Positions 1 to 6,403 are shown, counted from the first letter of the stretch. The stretch: DNA of 7,160 nucleotides from an uncultured Clostridia bacterium (GCA_905235815.1 CAJOMT010000106.1:1-7160); one strand, 5' to 3'. Notes: generated by a model from the sequence alone, not told the origin. Translations and numbers: made by a program.

Positions 1-52
1 ATAAAATCAATAGATTTTAGTGCCAAAAAAATTTTAAAAATTTTTTCTAAAA

Positions 53-97
53 TAGGTTGTCCACCCCATTTCGCTTAACCGCGAGATTGCAAACCTA
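53..97 (-). promoter_or_regulatory. Possible structured 5' leader (nested inverted repeats)
   Basis: Just downstream of the candidate promoter, the minus-strand transcript would begin near 98. It would contain TAGGTT (97-92) able to pair with AACCTA (58-53), enclosing a smaller TCGC/GCGA pair (84-81 with 74-71) around a six-base loop. Four T residues follow the outer stem, too few for a convincing intrinsic terminator. I recognise no known riboswitch class. The arms are short and could be chance in A+T-rich DNA. Confidence 0.2.
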
Positions 98-104
98 CTA
101 CTTG

Positions 105-133
105 TTTATATTGTACCACAATAAATATGACAA
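105..133 (-). promoter_or_regulatory. Candidate sigma-70/sigma-A type promoter reading left
   Basis: On the minus strand a -35 hexamer TTGTCA (133-128, five of six to TTGACA) is separated by exactly 17 bases from a -10 hexamer TATAAA (110-105, five of six to TATAAT). Transcription would start near 98 and run off the left edge. The spacer and -10 overlap a short inverted repeat, TATTGT-ACC-ACAATA (109-123), and the -35 overlaps an ATATGAC element, so a repressor or activator site is plausible. The promoter cannot serve any gene inside this window. Confidence 0.45.
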
Positions 134-155
134 CCCACGTCATATCACGTCATAT
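125..155. repeat. Three ATATGAC/GTCATAT elements at the promoter
   Basis: The ten-base unit CACGTCATAT is present twice in perfect tandem (136-145 and 146-155), a spacing of about one helical turn. A third copy of its core lies in the opposite orientation as ATATGAC (125-131). With GTCATAT (139-145) it forms a perfect 7-bp inverted repeat with a 7-base centre. The inverted copy overlaps the -35 box of the leftward promoter and the direct copies lie immediately upstream of it. This is the geometry expected of a regulator-binding site, although the regulator is unknown. Confidence 0.45.
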
Positions 156-218
156 ATTATATAAAATTTCGCCAAAAATAGCAAAGGTCAAACGTCCACG
201 TTTATGTACATCCGACCA

Positions 219-485
219 TTATTTTAATAACTTATAATAAAATTCTTTCAAATGCACAGTAATATCAGGATATTCGTGAACGACTTCCATAAAGACGTCT
301 TTCGGTTTAACCGTTATATTCAGTTCTTCTTTGCACTCACGAATTAAGGCCAGCTCTTTTGTTTCACCCTCTTCAACCTTCCCGCCGACGAACTCCCAAA
401 GTAGTGCTCTCGCCTTATTTTCAGGTCTTTGGCAAATCAAAAACTTATCCTTATCCCATATAAGCGCCGCAACAGCCTCAATCAT
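219..485 (-). CDS. MutT-like NUDIX hydrolase, C-terminally truncated
   Basis: NUDIX hydrolases of this group cleave nucleoside diphosphates linked to another moiety; MutT-type members remove oxidised dGTP from the nucleotide pool. The NUDIX box is visible at residues 35-57: G35, E41, R49-E50, E53-E54 and I57. Cys occupies the usual hydrophobic position 51 and Asn56 replaces the usual Gly. The metal-binding REx2EE core is therefore complete. The N-terminal strand (VAALIW) and the CQRP...WEFVGGK region also fit the family. MutT proteins are usually about 130 residues, but this one stops at 88, just after HEYPDITVHL, so the last strand and helix are missing. It begins 51 bp after the hsdR stop with only a weak purine-rich sequence before ATG. 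It is probably a remnant cut by a rearrangement near 219. Activity is doubtful. Confidence 0.75.
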   Translation of the reverse strand: MIEAVAALIWDKDKFLICQRPENKARALLWEFVGGKVEEGETKELALIRECKEELNITVKPKDVFMEVVHEYPDITVHLKEFYYKLLK

Positions 486-536
486 AATTTTCTTTATTAC
501 AATATTTCAGACTCTTTTATATGTCTATTTGAAAAA

Positions 537-2531
537 CTATTTCTCCGAATCATCTGTTTTTTTACGAAGTTCTTCCTTTTCTTTAAATTCGGAGTCTTCG
601 TACAACTTTCTGAACGAGTCGTTGTTTTCCATGAAGCATTTTGCGACGATTTCCATAAACTTTTCGGGAAATAGACTATTCACAAACATTTCGGGGTCAT
701 TGCTCATGGCGTAACGCTGATACTTTTTAATCTCCTCGTCGTTCATAAACATATTCAAAATTCCGGTAATGATAACTTTATCGCTATCGGTAAAATCTCC
801 GTTATATTTATCGTTGACTTTCTCGATAATACGTTCCAAAGTATCTTTTTTCTTCTTTCTGACGGGAGCGTCCGTACTGTTGCCCGGTTTAAATGCACCT
901 TCTTTTTCAAGAACGATAGCCCCGTGGAAAGATTCTTTCAATGACTCAAATTCCAAGCGGATTTTGTCGTCCAAAAGATACTTGTCCGTCTTATCTGCGG
1001 GCAAATAAGAAATCAAATGGCTGGTGAAAAGATACTCCTTGAAGAGTTCTTCATCGTGTATCCTTACAAGTTGAGCGACGAATGAATACGCCTTATTAAA
1101 TCTCTTGATTAAGCCACGATATAGAAATTGTTTATCTTTATCTAATTCGAGATACCCGTCAACGACAGGTTTTATAAGACTTGAAAGCTTGCCCGAGGTC
1201 GCACCATTTTGTTTCTTCCCGCTTTGACTAATCATAATGTTGTAAAACTCGTCCACGACCGTAAAGTCATAGAGCATAAACTCATTGATTTTCGTTCTGA
1301 TATCGTAGACTTGGTTATAGTCGGTCACGAGTATGGTATCTTCATAAAAATCGGAAAATGCTTTCTTGATTTCCCCTTCGGAATTAACAAAGTCCAAAAC
1401 GAAAGTATCTTCCTTACCGCGAGCTGTTCTGTTCAATCTCGATAAAGTCTGCACGGCGTTTACACCCGAAAGTTTTTTATCGACGTACATAGAATGAAGC
1501 AACGGCTCGTCAAAGCCCGTTTGATACTTGTCAGCGACAACCATAATCTGATATTTATCGCTTCGGAATGCCTTTCTGAATTTTTTATCCGTGTTGATGG
1601 AATGACCTTCCGCATCGATATTGAGATTGGCTTCGGTATATTCATTGTTCGGATCATCGTCAAATTTGACCGTTCCGGAGAACGCCACCAAAACGCCGAC
1701 GTTATGGCACTCGGCAGGATGATTTTTAATATAATCTTTGATAGCCCAAAAGTAGCGGACAGCATTATGTCTTGAATCGGCAACGACCATAGCCTTTGCA
1801 TGCCCGTTTATCTTTTTAATTCCGGACTGCATAAAGTTTGACATAATGACTTCCGTCTTATGCTCGATTGTGTAACCGTGTTCTTTGTAATATCTTACGA
1901 GAGCCTTTTGCGCAGGTCCTTCGATAAGTTCCGGATTTTCGTCCGTAACTCTGACGATTTTGAACGCTTCTTTGATGGTCAGATAGTCTTGCAATACGTC
2001 CAGAATAAAGCCTTCCTGTATGGCTTGCTTCATAGAATAAACGTGGAAAGGTTTGAATACGGGTTTGCCGTCCACCAAAGGTTTACTTTCGTCTATCATA
2101 CCGAACGCTTCCAACGTCTTGGGTTTTGGGGTAGCGGTAAAGGCGATAAACGTCTGATTGGTATGTTTGCCTTGCGCGATAAGACTATCCAAGATATCGC
2201 CTTCGGTCAAATCGTCAACGTCGACGCCTTCTTCTTCGGCGTATGCTTGTAATGCTTTGTCTTTATCTAAAAGCCCCGTCTTTAACGCAAGGGCGGTTTT
2301 CCCGTTCTGCCCCTGATGGGCTTCATCGATCAAAACAGCAAAATTTCTGCCCGATAAATCCGCAAAATCCTTATAGGCAAACAAGAATTTCTGAACGGTG
2401 CAGATGATAATGCGCTTCTTGTCGTTTATGGCGTCTTTAAGCCCCCTCGAACCTTTCTTTTCGTCGATCGCTTCAACAAGCCCCGGCGTATGATCGAAGC
2501 CGTTGATAGTGTCTTGTAATTGAGAGTCCAA
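537..2531 (-). CDS. hsdR: HsdR C-terminal portion: type I restriction translocase (separated by frameshift)
   Basis: This is the ATPase/translocase part of the type I restriction subunit, which pumps DNA toward the HsdM2-HsdS core and cuts at a distance. Visible superfamily 2 motifs, numbered in the repaired 1027-residue protein, are: DEAH (432-435, Walker B), TATP (495-498, motif III), a motif IV-like VVADSRH segment, QTGFD (700-704, motif V) and QTLSRLNR (724-731, motif VI). A long helical C-terminal region follows, with charged ends, typical of EcoR124I-like HsdR. The frame is open from about 2600, and residues before 2531 (VIVVTNRVVLD, motif Ia region) also match the family. The real link is therefore to the upstream fragment, not to a start here. 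The only local start is TTG at 2531 with a poor ribosome site, so independent translation is unlikely. Without the N-terminal nuclease and Walker A this piece cannot work alone. Confidence 0.93.
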   Translation of the reverse strand: MDSQLQDTINGFDHTPGLVEAIDEKKGSRGLKDAINDKKRIIICTVQKFLFAYKDFADLSGRNFAVLIDEAHQGQNGKTALALKTGLLDKDKALQAYAEEEGVDVDDLTEGDILDSLIAQGKHTNQTFIAFTATPKPKTLEAFGMIDESKPLVDGKPVFKPFHVYSMKQAIQEGFILDVLQDYLTIKEAFKIVRVTDENPELIEGPAQKALVRYYKEHGYTIEHKTEVIMSNFMQSGIKKINGHAKAMVVADSRHNAVRYFWAIKDYIKNHPAECHNVGVLVAFSGTVKFDDDPNNEYTEANLNIDAEGHSINTDKKFRKAFRSDKYQIMVVADKYQTGFDEPLLHSMYVDKKLSGVNAVQTLSRLNRTARGKEDTFVLDFVNSEGEIKKAFSDFYEDTILVTDYNQVYDIRTKINEFMLYDFTVVDEFYNIMISQSGKKQNGATSGKLSSLIKPVVDGYLELDKDKQFLYRGLIKRFNKAYSFVAQLVRIHDEELFKEYLFTSHLISYLPADKTDKYLLDDKIRLEFESLKESFHGAIVLEKEGAFKPGNSTDAPVRKKKKDTLERIIEKVNDKYNGDFTDSDKVIITGILNMFMNDEEIKKYQRYAMSNDPEMFVNSLFPEKFMEIVAKCFMENNDSFRKLYEDSEFKEKEELRKKTDDSEK

Positions 2532-2538
2532 TACAACT

Positions 2539-3618
2539 CTATTCGTGACGACGATAACCGAATTGAATACGGGCTTGTTTTCTTTGTTGAAAAGCGAAGC
2601 GCCTATACGCTATCCACGCAATGGAGTTAGATTTTCCGCTCCCCGCCGAATGCTGAATTAAGTAATTTTTACCTGCGCCGTTTACTCGTATGTCATCGAC
2701 GACTTTATGTACCACATCGAACTGATGATAACGGGGAAACAGCAACTTTTCTTCGGTAACCTCTTTTGTTTGACCGTTGACTTCAACTTCTTTCTTCTCT
2801 TTAACGTACGAAACGAATTTTCTTATAAGGTCAAGGATAGAATCTTTCGTTAAAACCTTTTCCCAAAGATAGGAAGTAGAATAGCCGTCGGGATTTGCCG
2901 GATTACATTTTCCTCCGGAATTCCCTGCGCCGTTTGCGCCCTGATTAAACGGCAAGAAATACGTATTTTCGCCTTTAAGGGCGGTCGTCATCCACGTTTC
3001 GTAATGGTCCACCGCAAAATAGACAAGAAAACGATAATTCAAACGGAATATCTTTTCTTTGCTATCTCTTTCTTTGTATTGAACGATGGCGTCCTCATAA
3101 TTTTGCCCCGTAAATTGATTTTTGAGTTCCAAAGCGATAACGGGAATACCGTTTACCGATATCACCATATCAATCGTTTCGCGCGTTGCGGCGGAAAAAT
3201 AGAACTGACGAGTAACGGAAATGACGTTCTTTTGATATAGCTCGTTATCCTTTTCGTTAAGCGCCGATTCGGGCTTGAAATAACATACTTTCAGCTTGAC
3301 GCCCATATCGGTTATGCCGTTACGTAAAACGTGAATAAGCCCGTGGTCCTGAACTTCTTTATCGAACCTTGCGGCAAGTTTCTGTTTTGCTTGCTCGCCG
3401 TAAAGATTTTCATACTTTTTCCACGCTTGCGGCTGCGTTGATTTTATGAAATCCGCCAAAACGTCGATATAAAGGTTTTTATCTCTGTCAAACACTTGGG
3501 AATAAATCCAAGTTCCGTTTTCGTCTTGCTTGGAAAACCGTACAAGCCCGCCGCTTGTAATCATAAATTCCTCTATATCTTGTTCAAATCTTTTCTCTCG
3601 TAAATCTACGTTAGGCAT
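2539..3618 (-). CDS. hsdR: HsdR N-terminal portion: type I restriction nuclease domain, broken by frameshift
   Basis: This is the first third of the type I restriction subunit. The N-terminal nuclease domain shows a PD-(D/E)xK pattern: D150, then E164-L-K166, and Q180-Y181 close behind, spaced as in EcoR124I-type HsdR. A translocase begins after it, with Walker A AGSGKS at 325-330. The family-like sequence runs to about residue 339 (IAWIAYR) and then changes to an unrelated 20-residue tail ending at 2539. The correct continuation (ASLFNKENKPVFNSV) is in the next frame from 2600. The start is ATG 3618, nine bases after AAGGAGG, and overlaps the membrane gene by 8 bp. Joining the two pieces by restoring two bases gives 1027 residues, the normal family length. 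As it stands it would make a nuclease domain without a motor. Confidence 0.9.
   Translation of the reverse strand: MPNVDLREKRFEQDIEEFMITSGGLVRFSKQDENGTWIYSQVFDRDKNLYIDVLADFIKSTQPQAWKKYENLYGEQAKQKLAARFDKEVQDHGLIHVLRNGITDMGVKLKVCYFKPESALNEKDNELYQKNVISVTRQFYFSAATRETIDMVISVNGIPVIALELKNQFTGQNYEDAIVQYKERDSKEKIFRLNYRFLVYFAVDHYETWMTTALKGENTYFLPFNQGANGAGNSGGKCNPANPDGYSTSYLWEKVLTKDSILDLIRKFVSYVKEKKEVEVNGQTKEVTEEKLLFPRYHQFDVVHKVVDDIRVNGAGKNYLIQHSAGSGKSNSIAWIAYRRFAFQQRKQARIQFGYRRHE
2598..2604 (-). other. Frameshift site in hsdR
   Basis: On the minus strand the codons TAT AGG are followed by C and then GCT TCG CTT TTC. The first two codons belong to frame 0 (Y-R) and the later ones to the +1 frame (A-S-L-F). 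HsdR relatives commonly read A-[YH]-R-L-A-S-L here, so a Leu codon has lost two of its three bases, which favours a 2-bp deletion over a 1-bp insertion. There is no homopolymer or simple repeat to suggest slippage. The +1 frame has a TAG just upstream, so the shift must lie within a few codons of 2601. Confidence 0.85.
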
Positions 3619-4723
3619 TGTCGGATTCCTCCTTTTCGAGTTCCTTATAAATTTCTTTAATCTCTTGCTCTTCTACTTTAATGGGCATACCGATATATTC
3701 TAACTTCCAATTAAAAACATTTTCATGCTTTTTTATCTTATTTTCGATGGTAAAAGAATAATAATTATTTAATTTGTCGTGACCATAAAGTATAAGTTCA
3801 ACCGTTTCTCTTTCAACATTAAAGCTGAATGATTGCAAACACAATAAAAGATTATTATTTTCGGCAACCAAAGTTTTTTTGCAAGATTTATATGTTGAAT
3901 CAAGTTTTATTGCTTCGATTATAAGCAAACCTCCTACATTTTTTATATGTAGACAATGTGGTAAAACACGATTCAACACGACTTGCTCGTCCTTATAATT
4001 ACCCGAGAAGCTAATTGTTACTTTTGCATCAAATTTTTGATCTTTATCAGGGATATGATTGTCTGAAATCAACTGTAAGTATGGTTTTGCTTTTTCTATT
4101 TCTTCTGCTTTTTTATCTTTTTCATTTTTATGTATCGTCCACGCTACGCCTACCAAAGTGATCAAGCCACCATATACGGCGGCGATAACGGGAATCACCA
4201 CTTCTTTGACATCATCACACGGAATGATATATATTAAATAGATGGAAAGACCGACTCCAACTAAAAAGTCTTGTAATAACCCCCAACTTTCAAAACCGGT
4301 CCTCCTCTCATTTGGATATGTAAATGCTTTTACCAAGTTCATAAAAATAATAAGCATGATCAATCCGCCAAAAATGAACTTACAGGTTATATTATCTATT
4401 AAAAAAGACATATAAAACAAATCGCACAGCCAATAAAATAACGTATATATGCATACTTTTACATTCGCTTGCTTATTTTGTTCTACGGTATGTTTGCCTT
4501 TACGAAAAACTATTCTTTTCAAGTTTGCTATACCGAAAGGTATTATCGGTATTAAGGCAACAAAAATAAACCATCTAAAAGTTATAGCCTTAATTAGATA
4601 ATATATCCCTATGCCAATACCGCAAAAAACTACCAAACACAGTAAAAGCCCAAAAGTTATTTTAAGTGCTTTTGGTAACGCCTTTTTCGTTTTATTCTCT
4701 ATCTTTTTCTTTTGTTTTTTCAT
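3611..4723 (-). CDS. Six-segment membrane protein with cytoplasmic C-terminal domain, inserted in the hsd operon
   Basis: I do not recognise a named family. The 370-residue product has a very basic N-terminus (MKKQKKK) and about six hydrophobic segments, near residues 22-45, 50-68, 88-109, 114-133, 150-168 and 174-196. A charged linker (about 198-213) and a soluble tail of about 155 residues follow. The tail looks rich in beta strands (for example LHIKNVGGLLIIEAIKL) and ends in a Glu/Lys-rich helix. The basic N-terminus and linker suggest both ends are cytoplasmic. No catalytic motif is evident. The gene starts 12 bp after the HEPN-like stop, with GAGG four bases before ATG, and its end overlaps hsdR by 8 bp, so it is cotranscribed and probably coupled to both. 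A sampled 120 bases are about 28% GC against 45% in hsdR, suggesting separate acquisition. A membrane effector or sensor for the restriction system is a guess from position. Confidence 0.85.
   Translation of the reverse strand: MKKQKKKIENKTKKALPKALKITFGLLLCLVVFCGIGIGIYYLIKAITFRWFIFVALIPIIPFGIANLKRIVFRKGKHTVEQNKQANVKVCIYTLFYWLCDLFYMSFLIDNITCKFIFGGLIMLIIFMNLVKAFTYPNERRTGFESWGLLQDFLVGVGLSIYLIYIIPCDDVKEVVIPVIAAVYGGLITLVGVAWTIHKNEKDKKAEEIEKAKPYLQLISDNHIPDKDQKFDAKVTISFSGNYKDEQVVLNRVLPHCLHIKNVGGLLIIEAIKLDSTYKSCKKTLVAENNNLLLCLQSFSFNVERETVELILYGHDKLNNYYSFTIENKIKKHENVFNWKLEYIGMPIKVEEQEIKEIYKELEKEESDNA
3628..3634 (-). promoter_or_regulatory. Strong Shine-Dalgarno site for hsdR
   Basis: The sequence AAGGAGG lies nine bases upstream of the hsdR ATG (3618) and inside the last codons of the membrane gene. 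It is the best ribosome site in the window and fixes the hsdR start. hsdR therefore need not depend only on coupling to the upstream stop, which lies 8 bp inside hsdR. Confidence 0.8.
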
Positions 4724-5268
4724 ACAACCTCGTTATCAATCAAAGTCAATCTTGAATAAGTCTTTTTCTTTGCTGAACATATTCGCCGTCCTGTAATCTA
4801 CAGATACAACACGATATTTGAAAAATTCAAATTTTGCTTTATTGCTTTCATAATATGTTTTCGCAGCAGCACATAACAACTCACAAATATGCAACACATT
4901 TACACTTAAAACATATTTATCGTCAGTGCTATATATTGCTCCCGTGGTTATTCTACTTTGTTTATTAGAATTAACGATAAGCTCAAACTCTTCTATGTTT
5001 TTACCGTTTTGCTTTGTCGAAGGTGTCCCTTGATGCAACATACAACATCTTAAATTATATATATCATTTGCTCTGATAAAATTATCGACATGCAATTTCC
5101 CATACTTATTTAACCATTTCGTATATCGTTGCTTTTGTCCACAAGTATCAGAGTATTCTGCTTTGCCACAAATATCAGGCAAGGTCAAAGCAGTATTTAA
5201 TGCAATAAACCAACAATCATTTTTTAATGCAATACCTATTTCCTTTATAAGCTCGTTTATCATACAAC
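4720..5268. repeat. 9-bp direct repeat bracketing the HEPN-like gene
   Basis: The sequence TCATACAAC (plus strand) occurs at 4720-4728 and at 5260-5268. On the coding strand each copy reads GTTGTATGA and contains the start codon of a gene: the HEPN-like gene at 5263 and the membrane gene at 4723. The 5260-5268 copy also contains the hsdS stop. Recombination between copies would remove the HEPN-like gene exactly and leave the membrane gene in an ATGA overlap with hsdS. Part of the match (ATG and the stop overlap) is functionally constrained, so the unexpected part is about five to six bases. Confidence 0.5.
4736..5263 (-). CDS. HEPN-like protein inserted between hsdS and hsdR
   Basis: The 175-residue product is predicted mostly helical and cytoplasmic, with no signal or membrane segment. 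Residues 64-79 read RANDIYNLRCCMLHQG, in which R72 and H77 form R-x4-H, the spacing of the catalytic motif of HEPN ribonucleases. The preceding ALTLPDICGKAEY and RYTKWLNKY segments recall a widespread uncharacterised family with the pattern LPDICG...RY..W...Y.LRC.LLHQG; that recollection is not a database result. A second helical block (LHICELLCAAAKTYYES) follows. ATG 5263 overlaps the hsdS stop as ATGA and is preceded by an AAGGAAG-type ribosome site, so translation is coupled. The tandem stops TGA-TAA end it. A sampled 120 bases are about 28% GC. RNA cleavage, perhaps as an abortive response like PrrC, is inferred. It lacks the ATPase domain PrrC has, and it might instead be an inactive binding partner or antitoxin. 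Confidence 0.82.
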   Translation of the reverse strand: MINELIKEIGIALKNDCWFIALNTALTLPDICGKAEYSDTCGQKQRYTKWLNKYGKLHVDNFIRANDIYNLRCCMLHQGTPSTKQNGKNIEEFELIVNSNKQSRITTGAIYSTDDKYVLSVNVLHICELLCAAAKTYYESNKAKFEFFKYRVVSVDYRTANMFSKEKDLFKIDFD

Positions 5269-6390
5269 TTCCTTTTTGCCTGTGACGTATTCGTAAATGA
5301 GCGATTTTTTGTATTCATTTTGTTTATCGATTTTCTTTTGCTTGATTTCAATCAAAGAATCTATATTGAAACACTTTTTATCCAAGTATTCGACAATTTG
5401 ATTTTGAGTATAAAAATCAGGATAAGTTATAAAAATGTTGTTTAATTCAGATTGCGTCATACTTGGTAAAACACTTCCGCTTTTAAAAAAATCAAAACAT
5501 ATAAGACTTTTTGCACAATAATATAAGTACTTTGGAGCAATATTTCTTATTTCGCTTGTATAAAACATTGTATCTACAGTCCAAAAATCTCCTTGGACAA
5601 GCATGGGTTTATCAATCGTTCCTTTCCTGCCAAGCAAGAGAGAAGTACCACTAAACAATGGCTTGTCTGTATATTTAAAAATACCACCAGACCCATAAAC
5701 CGGGACTTCACCGCCGTCTGCTTCAATCTCTTTTCCGTTAGATATGATTGCAACATTTTTTATTCTGCAAATTCTCCAATCTTCGGGGATTTCGCCGATC
5801 CACTCGACACCGCTGGGTTTCATGGGGGCGGATTTGTCAAGCCCTTTGGTTACGGCTTCGGTAATGACAGCTTGCTTGTATTCCTTTAACTTTTCAATTT
5901 GCTGATTTTCAATTTCAATCAACCTATCAATCTCTGCACATTTTTGATCCAAATACTTTGAAATTTTATTTTGTTCCTCAAATGATAAATAGTATAAAAA
6001 TCTATTTCCATAATCACTAAAATAAATATGAGGGATTGTTGTTTTATCTATTGTCTCACTTAAATTAAGCGAAATGATAGAATACTTTAACCAATTTATT
6101 TCAACATTCTTTTGAGGGATTATATAACTTAATGTATTCGAGAGTAGACTTCCTTTTTTATAACAGTTAATACGCCCTGCCCCTGCACCATCTTTCACTA
6201 TACCAAGATAATCTCTGTCAATTCCAAGTTCGTTTGTATATCCAGCTATTCCCGATGCCCCATAAACAGGGGTTTTGCCTGTATCAGATAAAGAGTTTAC
6301 TTGTATTGAACTATTGAATGATATCGACAAATATTTTAATTTCACCCTTCTTGTAGGTATTCTATTTTTTATTCTCTCAGTGTCCAACAC
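5260..6390 (-). CDS. hsdS: HsdS, type I restriction-modification specificity subunit
   Basis: HsdS recognises the two halves of the split DNA target and holds the HsdM and HsdR subunits. This 376-residue protein has the usual pseudo-symmetric plan: target recognition domain 1 (about 1-135), a conserved helical spacer (about 141-185), domain 2 (about 205-328), then a second helix (about 331-371). The spacers repeat a YLDxKCxxIDxLIEI...EYK...VT pattern. Both domains carry a similar PVYGxxGIxxYT motif (41-52 and 230-241), so they may be related recognition-domain types. The junction KPSGVEWIGEIPEDW is typical. The start is GTG 6390, seven bases after GGAGAG and 4 bp after the repaired hsdM stop; the next codon, TTG, is an alternative start. 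The reading frame is intact. By hand count, base composition is mosaic: about 26% and 25% GC in samples of the two domains against 51% in the spacer region. The target sequence cannot be read from sequence. Confidence 0.95.
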   Translation of the reverse strand: MLDTERIKNRIPTRRVKLKYLSISFNSSIQVNSLSDTGKTPVYGASGIAGYTNELGIDRDYLGIVKDGAGAGRINCYKKGSLLSNTLSYIIPQKNVEINWLKYSIISLNLSETIDKTTIPHIYFSDYGNRFLYYLSFEEQNKISKYLDQKCAEIDRLIEIENQQIEKLKEYKQAVITEAVTKGLDKSAPMKPSGVEWIGEIPEDWRICRIKNVAIISNGKEIEADGGEVPVYGSGGIFKYTDKPLFSGTSLLLGRKGTIDKPMLVQGDFWTVDTMFYTSEIRNIAPKYLYYCAKSLICFDFFKSGSVLPSMTQSELNNIFITYPDFYTQNQIVEYLDKKCFNIDSLIEIKQKKIDKQNEYKKSLIYEYVTGKKEVV

Positions 6391-6397
6391 TATTTTA

Positions 6398-6403
6398 CTC
6401 TCC
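6398..6403 (-). promoter_or_regulatory. hsdS: Ribosome-binding site deciding the hsdS GTG start
   Basis: GGAGAG lies seven bases before GTG 6390 and inside the last codons of the repaired hsdM frame. The next ATG in frame is far inside the first recognition domain, so GTG, or the adjacent TTG, is the start. The frame-0 hsdM product ends at 6561, about 170 bases upstream. The frameshift would therefore also weaken normal hsdM-hsdS translational coupling. Confidence 0.6.

Larger units (their letters stand above)
1..218. other. A+T-rich non-coding region left of the NUDIX gene
   Basis: No credible coding sequence is visible on either strand. The stretch holds a candidate minus-strand promoter (105-133), three copies of an ATATGAC element (125-155), a possible structured leader (53-97), a low-complexity A/T run (about 27-47) and a small A/T hairpin (TAAAATC at 2-8 with GATTTTA at 13-19). 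The gene served by the promoter, if any, lies beyond the left edge. Reading on past the NUDIX stop in the same frame gives about 22 codons without resemblance to a NUDIX C-terminus. Confidence 0.6.

Noticed and set aside
60..70. T-box-like GGGTGG motif on the minus strand
   Set aside because: It is followed by ACAACC rather than the ACCGCG antiterminator sequence, and it lies too close to the predicted transcript start for a T-box leader.
499..527. Promoter for the NUDIX gene (TAGACA, 17-base spacer, TATTGT on the minus strand)
   Set aside because: The -10 matches only four of six, and the predicted start would leave a leader of about seven bases before ATG. Read-through from hsdR is as likely.
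486..536. Intrinsic terminator between hsdR and the NUDIX gene
   Set aside because: Only a 4-base AGAC/GTCT pairing in A/T-rich sequence is present, with no GC-rich stem followed by a T run.
331..714. Plus-strand open frame opposite the NUDIX gene and the hsdR end
   Set aside because: It crosses two well-supported minus-strand genes, has Ser/Phe-rich antisense composition and no family resemblance. Other plus-strand frames (769-1008, 1209-1445, 1494-1775, 1860-2252, 3004-3240, 5593-5889) fail for the same reason.
2595..2605. Programmed +1 ribosomal frameshifting at TAT AGG C in hsdR
   Set aside because: AGG-C is known in yeast Ty1 shifting, but the seven-base context differs, no stimulatory element is seen, and a conserved Leu would be lost. 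hsdM is also shifted in unrelated sequence, so mutation or sequence error is simpler.
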